52,298 nt of DNA from Basidiobolus meristosporus CBS 931.73 (lineage: Eukaryota > Basidiobolomycota > Basidiobolomycetes > Basidiobolales > Basidiobolaceae), in contig MCFE01000620.1 in NCBI GenBank assembly GCA_002104905.1, forward strand, positions 1 through 52,298, read 5' to 3'. The notes under the pieces are model-generated. The model saw nothing but the letters and a program-made list of their open reading frames with translations, searched no databases and was not told where the DNA came from. Every line of letters starts with the position of its first letter. Within the stretch, counting starts at the first letter, position 1. Shown piece after piece: positions 22,601 to 35,138 of this stretch. A program made the translations under genes and the position numbers.

Positions 22601-22954
22601 TCTGCCAGAGAGGCAGACTATATGGCAGCCTGTGAAGCTACAAAATAAGCAATGTGGTTAAGAAAGCTTTTTACAGATTTAGGCTTATGTCAAAAAACGC
22701 CTATTACTTAATTTCAAGATAATCAAGGATGCATACAATTAGGTAGAAATCCAACTTTTCATGCTAGAACCAAGCACATAGATATTAGACATCATTGCAT
22801 ACATGAAGCTATAGAGAATAACTTATTAGCTTAGCTTACTGTCCTACTGATGAAATGATTGCAGACATATTTACCAAACCATTAGCTAGAGACAAGTTTG
22901 AATAGCTTGGTCAAAATTAGGACTAGTCAGAATGATCATTGAAATGAGTGGGAG
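19678..22954 (+). pseudogene. copia B gag-pol pseudogene with internal RT deletion
   Basis: A 388-codon open frame (19669-20835) covers late gag, CCHC (CNCCNRKGHTSDRC near 20045), protease (IDSGASQHF near 20205) and the GAG-pre-integrase zinc region (HRRFGHIN; CEACIYGKQ). Integrase continues at 20850-21180 with stops. Near 21658 the text jumps from the integrase-RT linker (SNAWRF) straight to RLILTIAAKHNFF, losing about 350 bp of the RT fingers (the GCRWVF region). The rest of RT is readable (21801-22166) with LYVDDLII intact near 21964. RNase H is at 22427-22920. Confidence 0.88.
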
Positions 22955-23302
22955 TGTTGTAAAAACTTGTAATTTCACCTAAATATTCACCTAACTTAGT
23001 CACTTAGACTGTTACCTTCAAATCCTAGAGAATACCAACCAAATTCCTAGTTGGGATTTACTCGGAATATTTTCAACAAAATACCAGGTAGCCAGAACAT
23101 GAAATTCTCAAAGTTGTCCAAACAGCCCCAAACCATGCACACATCTTATTGCAACCTTCCTTGACCTATTCTATGTGCTTGTAATGCCAAGACTATGTAA
23201 AAGTATAAATACTACTTTCGCATTCATTAAGTCATTAAGTGAAAGACATATAATCTACTTGTCCTCCCAATCACTTCCATTATCTCCAAGACTCTTACAA
23301 CA
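22955..23302 (+). repeat. 3' LTR of copia B
   Basis: TGTTGTAAAAACTTG to ACTCTTACAACA, 348 bp, following GAGTGGGAG. Complete, and alignable with both copia E LTRs along its full length. Confidence 0.88.
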
Positions 23303-26300
23303 GAATTGAGAAAATCAAGCGCCAATCAGAAGGAAGACAAATATGCTTTAGTCAGCAATGATAACTAACAAAAGAGGTATCCAAGACCTTACAAAGGCAA
23401 TTGCAACCTGTTTTGCAACTACTGCAAAGGGAAAGGACACACATCAGACCAGTGTTTCCAAAAGAGATAGTCAGCAGAAAAAGTCTGAATATGGAAATAA
23501 TGCAGCATCTGATAATAAACTATTCATATCTGCACTAAATATGACCACAAACAAGGATTCTCAGATGTGGTGCATTAACTCTGGAGCATCTCAACACTTT
23601 ACACACCAAATAGAACTTTTTCCCAATATCAAGAAGTTCCAATCAAGAAGGTTTTCATGGGTGACAATAGAACACTTGATGCAGTGGGAGAACAAACTAT
23701 CCAAGAAAGCCTTAGAAGCAGTGAAGGAAGCCATATAATGACCTTTAAAGAAGTACTCTATGTACCAGAAATAGCCAAGAGCCTACTATCTGTAAACAAG
23801 GCCACTGCAGAAGGACTCAGTTTCAGCTTTGACAATTCTGGATGCAAGATCACTGATCAAAATGATGCCCATATTGCTTTCAGTATCAGAGATCAGAATG
23901 TATACAAGTAGACTTATATTCCATCTTGTTTGGAAGCCAATATAAGTAACTTAAATGAAGAAACACCAATGCTTTGGCACAGGAGATTTGGACGCATCAA
24001 TTTTGATTATTTATACAAAATGATTAAAGATCAGCTAATTTCTGAAGTAAAAATGGATCCCCCAGCTGATTTGGAGCACTGAGAAGCCCATGTATATGGA
24101 AAACAAGCCAGACAACCAGTCAATAGCTTTGAGTTAATCAAAATTAAGAGAAAATTAGATCTATTTCACTCAGATCTGTGTGCCCCTATGCAAAATTTAT
24201 TCTTAGGCAGAATGAAGTATTCAATCACTTTTATTGATGCTTATACAAGATACATGTGGGTCTACTTCATGGAGAGAAAGGGAGAAGCTCTGTCAAAGCT
24301 CAGGGAGTTTAAGTCCATGGCAGAGAGAGAAACTGGTGAAACAATTAAGAAAATACACTCTGACTACAGTGGAGAATGTACCACAAAACTCTTCATCTGC
24401 TTCTACAAGTTCATGGGATGAAGCAAGAAATTACTGTACAATACTCCCCAATGCAAAATGGAGTAGGAGTATATGCAAACAGATCTATAATTGATATAGT
24501 AAGATCTATGATTCCTGATCAAACATTATCCGATGATTTTTGGGTGGAATCAGTTGCTACAGCTGTATATCTAAATGATAGGAGTTATAACAGATTACTT
24601 TGTAAATCTACCCCATTTGAAGCTTAGTATGGATATAGACCAGGTGGAGAACATCTAAGAATAACTGAGTGTACAGCATATGCCAAGAAACTGCCTGGAA
24701 ATCAGTCAAAGTTTGAGCCAAAAAGTGTAAGATGCATATTTTTGGGTAACTGCAATGTGAGTAAGGCTTAGAGACTCCACAAATGCAAAGCACAAAACTG
24801 ATTAAGTTCAGGGATGTGTTGTCTGATTAAAGTTCAAGATTTTAACAAAAATGACTTCAGATGATGACAAGAATCTGATCTTCAGTCCACCAATAGTCAG
24901 GATTAAATTAATGCAAGACAAGAAGGTTCTTTTCACCCAAGAGGACTCTGTAATTGTGGTTCAGCCTGAGTCAGTGCCAGTAATATCCCAGAAGTGATCA
25001 CTCTCATATAACAAACCAAGAGGTCCAACTAGACCAGGAATAGACCAAATTACTATATCAATGTGGATTTCAGCTTAGCACAAGCCTGTTCAGTCCTTAA
25101 CAATGAGCCCCTGACTGTAATAGAGGCCCTATATACCCCTCAGTCAAAGTTTTGGAGATCTGGAATGTCTGAGAAATATCAGGTCCTAATGGAGAATCAA
25201 ACTTGGGACTTAGTCAGATTACCAATCAACCCAAAATCAATTGGATGCAGATGGGTCTTTAATATAAAATACAAGGCAATGGTACAATTGAAAGATAAAA
25301 AGCAAGACTTGTGGCCAAAGGATACTCTCCAACAAAAGGACTTGACTATGCTGAGACCTTTGCACTGGTAGCCAAGTTTAATCCCATCAGATTAATACTG
25401 GCTGTTACACCCAAACATAATTTTTTGTACATCAAATGGATATGAACACTGAATTTTTGATAGAAGAACTTGATGAGGACATGTATATGTACCAGTCTGA
25501 TGGACTTGCTGACCTAGATAACCCCTATTTGGTCTGCAAGCTTCAAAAGTCTCTATATGGTCTCAAATAATTGCCAAGAGCCTGGGGTTGCACAATAGTT
25601 TCTTATCTAGAACCTTTGAGTTTCCAAAAGAGTATTACTGACTATAGTATGTAATATAAGCCAGATAGAGCAAATCCATTTCTATTAGCTCAATAGGTAG
25701 ATGACCTTATTATAGCCTTCAACAACCCAGCAACATTGGAACAGACTAAATCCAGCCTATCTAAGAAGTTTAAGATGTCCAATCTAGGAGAACTCAGCTG
25801 CTACTTAAGGATTAAGTTTCCCATAGACAGAAGTACCCAAAATATCACCCTATGACAATGTAAAAATATTCCGGATATACTAAGAAGTACCAAATGGAAG
25901 ACTGTAAACCAGCAGCTACCCCAATGGAGACGGACCTCAGCTTGGTCACAACTCAACCAAATCAAGAGAGCTTGAGCCATCTAAAAGCCCTGATCTTCCT
26001 TATCAATCCATGGTCAGCAGTCTAATGTATATCATGCGTGGAACATGTCCAGATTTCTCATATTCAGTGGGAGTTATCAGCCAGGATAATCAGAACTATG
26101 GATCTGATCATATAGTAGCAGATAAGCAGATTTTTAGATACATAAAAGGAACTGCTGATAGCTGCTTAAGATACACTTATAAGGACTCAGAACAGAATCC
26201 TGTGGGATAATCTGATGCTAACTGGGAATGATATTTGGAAGACAGAAGATCCACCACAGGATATACCTTTCTTTACTGTAAAGAGGCAATTGCATGAAAC

Positions 26301-26683
26301 TCAAGAAAGCAACTGACTGTAGTATTTGCTACCACCAAGGCAGAGTATATGGCAGCATGTGAAGCTACAAAAAAAGCAATGTGCTTAAGAAAGCTTTTTA
26401 CAGATTGAGGCCTATGTCAAACAATGCCTATTACTTTATTTCAAGATAATCAAGGATGCATACAATTAGGTAGAAATCCAACTTTTCATGCTAGAACTAA
26501 GCACATAGATATTAGACATCATTTCATATGTGAGGCTATGGAGAATTACTTAGTTAGCTTAGTTTACAGTCCTTCAGATGAAATGATAGCTGATGTAACT
26601 ACCAAATCATTAGCTAGAGACAAGTTTGAATATCTTAGGTCAAAATTAGGACTAGTCAGTATGATCATTTAGCTGAGTGGGAG
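23303..26683 (+). pseudogene. copia C gag-pol pseudogene
   Basis: CCHC near 23408-23460, protease with Asp replaced by Asn (INSGASQHF, near 23575), GAG-pre-integrase with HRRFGRIN, integrase in overlapping frames 24188-24627 (MQNGVGVYANRS instead of QQNGVAERANRS), RT at 25063-25900 and RNase H at 26010-26670. In the RT box the Tyr codon of YVDD is a TAG stop at 25694-25696. Many other stops and small indels. No coding capacity remains. Confidence 0.82.
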
Positions 26684-26801
26684 GGCTGTAAAATTTGTAG
26701 TTCCACCTAAATACTCACCTATTCAATAAATCATTGAGTGAAAACCACATAATCTACTTGTCCTCCCAATTACTTCTAATATCTCCAAGACACTAACAAC
26801 A
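26684..26801 (+). repeat. 3' LTR of copia C with about 230-bp internal deletion
   Basis: Starts GGCTGTAAAATTTGTAGTTC (TGTTGTA mutated), joins directly from 'TACTCACCTA' to 'TTCAATAAATCATTGAG', and ends CACTAACAACA. Both LTR ends are present while the middle of the LTR is missing. Confidence 0.8.
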
Positions 26802-27727
26802 CTAAAAAGCTCAAGATGTCCAATCTAGGAGAACTAAGTGCCTACTTAGGGATGTAGTTTTCCATCAACAGAAGTACCCAGACTATCACCCTAAGCCAAT
26901 CCAAGAATATTCAAGATATACTTAAGAAGTATTAAATGGAAAACTGTAAACTGGCAGCTACTCTAATGGAGACACACCTTAACTTGATCAAAGCTCAACC
27001 AAATCAAGAGAGCTTAGGGCCTTCTGAAAGCCCTGACTTTTCCTATCAGGCTATGGTCAGCAGTCTGATGTATAACATGCTTGGAACATTTCCAGATATC
27101 TCATATTCCATAGGCGTATCTTAAGCAGATATCTGCAGGTCCTTATAGGTATCTAAAAAACCTGCTCAACTGCTGCAATATGATCAGATCCATAGTTCTG
27201 ATTATTCTGGCTGACAACTCTTATGTGGATTCCAAACAGGATCTTGTGGGATGCTCTGCTACTGATTGGGGAAATAACTTAGAAGACCAGAGATCCACCA
27301 CAGGATACACCTCTCTCAGCTGTAAAGGAACAACTTCATGGAATTCAAGAAAGCAACCAACAGTAGCACTTTCTAACACAGAGACAGAGTACATGGTTAC
27401 CTGTGAAGCTACAAGAATGTAATGTGGTAAGGAAGCTATCCAAAGATTAACGCTTATGTCAAAAAAACACTTATTACTTTATTTCAACATATTTAAGGAT
27501 GTGTACAGGTTAGGTAGAAATCCAAGTTTTAATATTAGAACTAAGCGCTTATATATTGGACATCACTGCATATGTGAGGCTATAGAGAAAAGCTTAGTCA
27601 GCTTAGTCTACCCTCCTTCAGATGAAATGATTGGAGACATATTTACCAAATCATCAGCTAGAGACAAAATTGCATATCTTAGGTCATAATCAGGACTTGT
27701 CATGATGACTATTTAGCTGAGTGGCAG
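26802..27727 (+). pseudogene. copia D RT/RNase H remnant
   Basis: The RT end (26810-26935), connection (SYQAMVSSLMYNMLGTFPDISYS, open 26936-27124) and RNase H-like region (27230-27700: DRRSTTGYTSLSCKG, HHCICEAIEKSLVSLVY). Between the latter two, 27116-27220 is inverted. Catalytic RT sequence is absent. Confidence 0.8.
27116..27220 (-). other. 105-bp inverted segment inside copia D
   Basis: GTATCTTAAGCAGATATCTG at the left and GGCTGACAACTC at the right are the reverse complement of the segment that in copia B, C and E runs from GAGTTGTCAGCC to CTTAAGATAC. Flanking sequence on each side continues the normal plus-strand reading. A simple local inversion explains it. Confidence 0.88.
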
Positions 27728-28070
27728 TGTTGCAATGACCTATATTTCCACTTAAGTACTCATATAGCTTAGTCACTCTGATCATTACCTATAAATATTA
27801 GAAAATACTGACCAAAATTTTTTTAGGGATTAACTATGAGTATTCTCACCATAATACCAGGCACCCAGTGCATGAGAATTCTCACATTGTTCCAAACAGC
27901 ACCAAACTTTGCACACATGCTCTTAGGGCTTTCCTAGGCCTACTCTGTGTGTTAGCTATGCCCAGACTATATAAATGTAGGAATAATACTTTTGCACTCA
28001 ATATAAGTGAAACCACATAATATACATGTGCGCACAATCACCTTCAATATCTGTAAATCTCTTACAGCCA
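27728..28070 (+). repeat. 3' LTR of copia D
   Basis: TGTTGCAATGACC to CTTACAGCCA, diverged but alignable with the family LTRs. The next base (28071) starts ORF2-related sequence. Confidence 0.78.
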
Positions 28071-28525
28071 GTCTTGCCCTCCCATAGCATGATAGAATTA
28101 TCTGTGAGCTTTGTCTTTACCACTGTTGTAGCGTTTCAAAGACTTACAATGTTTCTCTGCTGCTTCTTTGGGAAATGACCCAATCCTTGCCTGTGACATT
28201 ACATTACTAAAGCTCCTCCTTTATGGCAATGCTAGTGTGTGCTCTACCATGGATACTGAATGCTCTACAAAGACTATCCACTCATCCAGTCTCTGGGTTA
28301 CTTTGTGATTTTTCTAGGTCATTGCATATATCCTATTAGCTATTGCACAAGATTGCCTCATTAATACTATGATATGAGTTGACAACCAAATGCTAATACT
28401 GGTAGTGAAGATGTTATAGTGGTCATTTTCTGGTCTTCCACTGGAGATACTGCATAAACTGCATTCTTATAAGCCTGAGCATTCATGGTCAGCTTGCAAC
28501 TCTGCAAAGACTCTTGATTGTGCAA
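28071..28525 (-). pseudogene. ORF2 fragment, left arm of T2
   Basis: Aligns with 10005-10440 (ORF2 of T1) on the same strand and with 36640-36970 in inverse orientation. It covers the N-terminal third of ORF2 without the start. It is joined directly to the 3' end of tnp2 near 28525, in the same reading direction as tnp2, the opposite relation to the divergent pair at the other end. Confidence 0.65.
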
Positions 28526-28559
28526 TTCATATATTCCAGTGTAGAATCACCTGTCCTTA

Positions 28560-30658
28560 TATGCTTACCCACTACTACCTTTGGTATTCCCCATATAGTT
28601 TAAGGCAAAAAATACTATGGCCTCCTGCTTACTAATCTCTACATATGTGCACACCTGCCACAATTGACATACTTTTATGACATTTGCATTACGGCTTTTC
28701 AGTGTGATACTTGCAAAGTTGCCATATACCTTGTACTGCTGGTAACATATACATCTTGTAAACATATGCTTGATTTCCACCAATTTTGCAATGAATACCT
28801 CCTGAATTTCTGCAAAGAATTTTTTGGTATTTAGCCAATATACTCCTTCTCCCTGCTAGATTCTAGTCCCTCTTATAAGTGCATTCTAACTCCTGTTTGT
28901 GTGAGTTCAGTATTGAATGGTGTAGATATTGGCTTGTAACCAAGAGAAATCTGGCATACCCTGGTAGAATTTTCCTAATAAAATTAGTTGCTTATTGCAT
29001 CCAACCCAACTTTGCATTACCTAACTGGTTACCCACACATTGATGCTGCTTAGCTTCTTAATGCAATAGGGATAGGTGTCTCCATATGCACATCAGTCCT
29101 CAGAATTTTCCAACCCTTCCTGGCTGTCCTCCATGTGCCAACTCATCACATCCATTACATACTTGAAGGTAATATTTTTGATGAAATTGGGATATGGTAG
29201 TACCTACCACTTAACTTGTCTTCCTATCTCCCCACACATCTGCTCCATTGGAAACTCCCAAAAGGTGAAGCATGGTCCAATATTCTCAGCACACAAAGCA
29301 AGATGGAGTAGCAAATGGATACATTAGCAGCAGCAATCTGCTCATTCAGCCTTATGTTTGTAGTATAAATGCTTAAATCCCATCACAAACTCTTTGAACA
29401 AAAGCTGTAGATGCATCAAGTTGGCATTGATGATATGATTCTGGATAAAAATTCCTACAATGTTCACTTATGACTAGCAGTGCTTCCATTGTACACTTGG
29501 AAGAAATGACTTCAGAAGGCCACTTGAATAAATATATCCGGCTCATCCAGTCCTTGCACTTGTATTGTTGCATATGTATATGAGAATTGATTGGAGCCTG
29601 TGAGAAGTACATATGGTGGCAGATACTCTATAATATCCTGCCAATTCCTTCAAATTTCTCTGGTATCTCACAGAGCTCATTTGGCTAGAAGTGCCCCATG
29701 TGCAACTTGGTCATTAGTATAGAGATATGGTTGAGAAGCTAGTGCATTGCTCCTAGTGGAAAGCTTTTGCTCCAAATGATTCCCTCTATCTTAAGTATCT
29801 CCAATTTTCAATTAATTCCATATTTCAGCTGATGGCTTGTAGCTTGACAGCTTTGCAGCAGTTGCATGCTGACTTCTATGCATTCTTGCTGTGGAGAGAT
29901 GATGTTCCTAGTGTAGGTGTTTGGGTAATAATAAATGTGCAAGTTATGGAATAGGTCGCTTGAATCTCACACATTTGACAGCAATGCTGTCCATTGTGCT
30001 CAGAGAAGCTGGCTATCTTGCTGATGGCTGGGGTACCTCTAATGAAGAAAATAATATGTGCTTTGACATGATGCCCATTTACTGTTATACTGCTGGAAAG
30101 CATACAGAATTCATCCAGCAATGGGTACAGGTAACTATCAAGTTGGGATGGTAATTTTGGCCCAGATACCAGTGAGACTACTATCAGATTCCTCCACTGA
30201 TACTGCAGGGCAGGTGGCAGATTCAGGCTGATGAGAATCAGTGGCCAGCAGGATTTGCTGGTAGAGTACTTGTTTAATGAGAATCTATCAAGCGCCAAGG
30301 CAAAGGCATGGTAATACATACCTTCAAAGTAGCCCTTGCTTCTTAGCTGTTTGCAATGTTTGCCATCAACTATATTGGATAAGCTTTGTGCTTGATTGAT
30401 ACTGGGTGGAGTACTTTGTAGCTTCACAATATTTGTCAGACTACATGAACTTCTTTAGACTGGAATATATCAGGAGTGTGAGCAATGTTTTCCCCCATTG
30501 GTGGTGGAATCCTGACAAGTTGGACACCTTGCAATGGTGGCATTTTCTGATGTGAATGCCATGCAACTGTTAACACATGCTGGTATCAGGATGGCCCCTG
30601 GGTCATATGTTGCCACATGCATCATACTTGTCCATTTATACCATGTACCGGGTAGGTT
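28560..30658 (-). pseudogene. tnp2 central and C-terminal part in T2 (Transposase_21)
   Basis: Continues the N-terminal part at 35672-36249 across gypsy2. From right: LPGTWYKW and a C-P-T-C motif (30470-30658). Then the diagnostic Transposase_21 block in 29876-30427: LNLPPALQYQWRNL, SGPKLPSQLDSYLYPLLDEF, followed by GTPAISKIASFSEHNGQ and CQMCE, the usual 'GD.PA...GH...C..C' pattern. Here the Asp of the GD-PA motif is Thr. The C-terminal part is broken: QQYKCKDWMSR (29560), TFWEFPMEQMCG (about 29260), RCICYQQYKVYGNFASIT (28700). Multiple stops. The product would be a cut-and-paste transposase of CACTA/EnSpm-like elements. Confidence 0.82.
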
Positions 30659-30663
30659 GCATC

Positions 30664-30938
30664 TGTCATGATCACATGACATAACTGGTCTTAATGTTCA
30701 AGCTATATCAAGTTGGTGAAGAAATTGCTGTTCCTTCTTGAAAGTTTTACTATATTCCAGCAACTTCTGGAAAGCTCCAAGTCAATGTTACACAATGATA
30801 CATTTTATGAAAGCTCCCCTTTAGAATTGAGTTAGCCAAATACCATATATGGTATTGAATGTCACATGATCAGCTGACTCTGTACATATCCCCATGTGAT
30901 ATTCTAATCTGTTCTTTAATATATTTCTATCTTCATTG
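30664..30938 (+). repeat. 5' LTR of gypsy2, truncated inside
   Basis: TGTCATGATCACATGACATA to 'TTTCTATCTTCATTGTG', matching the first half of the 3' LTR (35139 onward). After about 30938 the similarity ends and gag sequence begins, so the downstream LTR half, PBS and the gag start are deleted. Confidence 0.85.
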
Positions 30939-33900
30939 TGTCATCAGCATAGTCAAACACCACCAGTTGCTACAACCCAATTGGTTCCCAACAAATCAAG
31001 CAAAAGTTGGTTATATCTCTGACCTACTTACTGGAACTGCCCAGATATGGTTCTCCCATTTGGTGGAAACCAACTCCCCTCCACTCAGTAACTGCCATGC
31101 CTTCCTCACAGAAATGGAGCTAACATTTGGCAATATTGACCAAGCCAGAACTGCTGCCAACAAGATCAAGAACTTGAAGCAAGGAAACAGACCTGCATCT
31201 GCCTATGCTATTGTTTTCTGGCTACTAGCCAGTGACTTGAGCCTTTGCGGTGATGCTGCCATAATAAGTCAGTTTCAATATCCAGAACCTACTGCTCACA
31301 CTCCATGACCTAACTACCTTGGATGGTACTATATATCAAGCAATCCAATGTGACAATCACCTTTTCCAGAAAAAACAAAAGTTCTGACATACTTATCAGC
31401 CAACCTCCTTCCCAGTAATCCAGTCACCCAGTACTAAGCCTGATGATGCTATGCAAATTGACAGTGCCAAATATAAGAAACTGACAAAAGAAGAAAGATC
31501 CAGACATCAGCAGGCAAACCTCTTCTTTTACTGTGGCCAACCATGCCACTTTGCCAAGTCTTGGCCCAACAAGAATTTCAGCCTCAAACTCCTGCAATCA
31601 TCCAGTTGACAGCCTTCTCCAGAATTGTTGGGAAACTCCAGTGTCCAGCTACAATGACAGGCTGGTAACTGGACCCTCTAATGAAAATTCAACACATTCA
31701 AGAAACATCACATGCTACCAAGTCCATTCAGTCCTTAAGAATGCCTGTCAACATCTATATCCCTGAATCCAGTCCTGTCCACGCCCTTGCCTTCATATAT
31801 TTTGGTGCTTCCTACTGCCTAATTTACCAGTTCTTTGTCAAGAAGCACAAAATACCCACTATCCTGAGATCATGTCCTATCCAAGTAGAAGTTATTGATG
31901 GAAGATCTCTGTTGTCTGGTGGCATTACCCACAAGACAGGTCTATTCCAGCTGTCCAGTACTGGTCATCATGAGACAATAGCCTTTAACATCATCAACTC
32001 TTCCCACTACCCCATAGTTCTTGGAAGCTTATGGCTTAGTCACCATAGCCCAGCTATTAATTGGAAGACCAAAACCCAACATTCCCCAGAGTCCATCAGG
32101 TCAGCTCTGTGAAAGCACTTGACTTCTCAGGTGAAGATGTATCTTTTTGCCAACCCCAGACCCAGGAGCCCATCACCACTGAAGGAACCCCCTCTAATGG
32201 AATACCTGCAAAGTATCAAGAGTGTGCCCATGTCTTTGCTAAGTAGAAAGCAGAACCACTCCCAGCACATAGACCCTATGTTTATCCCATTGACCTTGAC
32301 AATGGAAAAACCCCACCTTTTGGCCCTATCAACAACCTCTTGCAACCTGAGTTGAAAGAACTCCATGGCTATATCCAAGAAAACCTCCAGGAAGGTTTAT
32401 TCAGCACTTTAAGTCCCCAGCTGGTGGCCAAATCCTCTTGGTCAAAAAAAAAGGATGGTACCCTAAGAATGTATGTAGACTGCCATGCACCAAATAAGAT
32501 GACAATCAAGAATCAGTACCCTTTGCCCCTGATCAACTCTCTGCAGCCAAAGTATTTACTAAAAGTGACCTCAGAGGAGCTTATAACCTTGTTAGGATCA
32601 AGCCTAGCACTGAATGAAAAACTGCCTTCAGAACAGGCTATGGTCACTCTGAGTATAAAGCTATGCCATTTAATCTCTGCAATGCCCCAGCTCTCTTTCA
32701 ATACTGATGAATGACATGCTCCATTAGTACCTTGACCAATTTGTGGTTATCTACCTTAATGATATCCTGACATACTCTATGACTCACAAAGAACATAATC
32801 CCCATGTGAAGAAAATCTTGACAAAGCTTCACACTGCTGGCTTCTATGCCAAGCTGGAAAAATCTGAGTTTAACCAGAAAGAAGTTGAGTTCCTAGGTTA
32901 TCTTATATGCTCAAATGAAATAAGAGTGGACCCCAAGAAAGTAGAAGCCATTCAATCCTGGAAAACTCCCTGTTCTGTAAAAGAAGTGCAATCCATCTTT
33001 GGATTTGCCAACTTCTACCGTAGATTCATTGTTAACTACCCCAAGATAGTCACTCCCTTGACAAAGCTCACCTAGAAAAATCTGCCCTTTGCCCAGAATA
33101 AGGAACAATCTGAGTCCTTTGAATCTATCAAGAAATCCTTCTTGTGTGCTCTACTGCTTGCCCACCCTGACCCTGTGAGACTTTTCATCATAGAAACCAA
33201 TGCCTCTGACTTGGCCCTTGGTGCCATCCTTTCCCAGTATGATGACAAGATTGCGCTAAACCCTATTGCATTCTGCTCTCAAAATTTACTTCAGCTGAAG
33301 TAAACTATGAAATCTATGACAAGGAACTACCTCCAAGCATTGTGGCCTATGAACAGTGGAGACACTACCTTGATGATGCAGCCCAAAAGATAAAGATCTT
33401 CTGGGACCACAAGAACCTTGAGTACTTCACTGCCTCAAAAGTACTGAACTGGAGACAAGTTGGATGGGCCCTCTTCCTGTCCAGCTTTGACATTATCATC
33501 ACATAAAAACAAGGTACAAAACAAGCAAAGCCTGATGCCCTGTCCAGAAAGGTGGAGAATTTCCTTGAAGAAGGGGACAATGCCTGTTGGCAAATGAAAA
33601 CCCTGTACTCAACAAAAGACATTCTCCAACTCCTTGCAGCCCAGTCCTCCAGTACTATAGCTCCTTTGCTCCTTGAGAAAGTCAAGACCAGCCAAGCCAC
33701 CCACTCCACAGCAGCAACAATGAATAAATAGCTCAAGTCTCCCACTGAGCCACCACCCAAGTTCCCAAGCCTCCAGCACGTAAATCTAGTTAATAACATC
33801 ATCCATCACTGCGCCAACTATTTGTCTCAGACCTTGATACCTGGTTGGATATCATCCATTCTTGCAATGATTCAATTGCTGCAGGATATTTTGGTACTGC

Positions 33901-35110
33901 CAAAACCATGAATACAATCAAGAGAGCTTCCAGTGGCCCAAGGTGATATTTCTTGTCAAGGTGTACCTCTAATCATGTGATACATGGAATAGTGCAAAAT
34001 CTGCTAGATAACAGCCACATGGACTTCTTCAACCCTTACCAATTCCTGACCAGCAATGGGAGTCAATTTCAATAGACTTCATAGCTAACCTCCCAGAATC
34101 TAACCAATTCAATTCAGTCCTGGCAGTAGCAGATAGACCCACAAAGATGGCTTATTTCATTCCCTGCTCCCAGAATATATATGCTAAGCAGACTGCACAC
34201 CTGGCAAGCAAGAACATTTTCCAACTCTATGGCATCCCAAGTGACATTGTATCCAATAGAGGACCCCATTTCATATCAAAATTCTGGAGACACTTCATGC
34301 AATATCTTGGTGTGCAAGTCAGGCTCTCAACCACTTTTCATTCTTGGTCAGATGGTAAGACAGGGAGAAATAGCCAGATCCTTGAACAATACCTCTGGTG
34401 CTATATGAACTATGAGCAAGACAACTGGACCTAGCTGCTATCACTTGCAGAATTTGCCTACAACAACTCATGTCATAGTGCAACTGGTCTCACCCCACTT
34501 GATGCAAATCATAGTTTTCATCTGCAATTTGCTATTCAGATCCCAACAAGCCTTATGAGCCCCCCAGCAGCTGAACATGTGTCAACAATTCTAGAAATCC
34601 AAGAAACACTCAAGAAAGAACTATCCTCAATCCATGAGGGGTACAAGAAGTTTGCAGACAACAAACAGCAGCCTAGCCCCAAGCTTAATGAAGGTGATTC
34701 AGTATGGATCTTAAGAAGAAACATTGTGTCCAGCCACCCTTGTGACAAACTAGACTACCAGAAACTAGGGCCATTGAAGATCAAGAAGAAACATAGTCCA
34801 ATTGTATACCTACTGCAGTTGCCACCAAGTATGAAAATTCATGACACATTTCCTGTATCCCTCCTAGAACCATTCTGTGAAAGTACTCTACCCAGCCAGC
34901 ACCCTACATATCACCAATTCATCCAAGCAGACAAACATCAAGAGTTTGAAGTTCAGCAAGTATTAGATTCAGGTAAATTGAATCCCAACTTCACCATCTG
35001 GTAGACGTAAATGGTCAAACTTGGAAACCAGCAGCAAACCTCACAAATTGCCAAGATCTATTTGTGATATTTCACCAGACATACTTCAACAAGCCACAGC
35101 CCAAAGCTTG
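30939..35110 (+). pseudogene. gypsy2 gag-pol pseudogene
   Basis: Gag (30960-31300: GYISDLLTGTAQIWFSHLV, FGNIDQARTAANKI). A zinc knuckle near 31525 reads YCGQPCHFAKSW, where the last Cys is Trp. Protease near 31795 has FGAS in place of DSGAS. RT at 32400-33075 has KKDGTLRMYVD, QYPLPLI, and a catalytic box YLND at 32752-32763 where the first Asp of YxDD is Asn, then GFANFYRRFIVNYPK. RNase H is at 33180-33530. Integrase is at 33790-34540 (IDFIANLP; SNRGPHF, the catalytic Asp also Asn). The integrase tail and a frameshifted chromodomain (EFEVQQVLDS) lie at 34555-35090. Two active-site Asp-to-Asn changes plus stops make it inactive. Confidence 0.9.
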
Positions 35111-35138
35111 AGGAGAGCCATTAAAAAGAAGGGAATAA

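Larger units (their letters stand above)
19678..23302 (+). mobile_element. Ty1/copia element B, 5' truncated
   Basis: Starts inside gag at the codons equivalent to copia E 15675, directly after the broken gypsy1 LTR, and ends with a complete 3' LTR (22955-23302). It lacks the 5' LTR and PBS. Copia C gag sequence follows the LTR immediately. Very close in protein sequence to copia E over gag and protease. Confidence 0.88.
23303..26801 (+). mobile_element. Ty1/copia element C, 5' truncated
   Basis: Begins in mid-gag (ELRKSSANQKE) at the base after the B LTR and ends with an internally deleted LTR at 26684-26801. Same family and orientation as B and D. Confidence 0.82.
26802..28070 (+). mobile_element. 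Ty1/copia element D, 3' fragment
   Basis: Starts within RT (KKLKMSNLGELSAYLG equivalent, damaged) right after the C LTR, then RNase H and a 3' LTR. The LTR abuts ORF2 sequence of T2 at 28071, so D or its ancestor inserted in T2. Confidence 0.8.

Noticed and set aside
28565-28783. Independent 72-codon gene
   Set aside because: It matches the tnp2 C-terminal region repeated at 40420-40560, so it is part of the tnp2 pseudogene.
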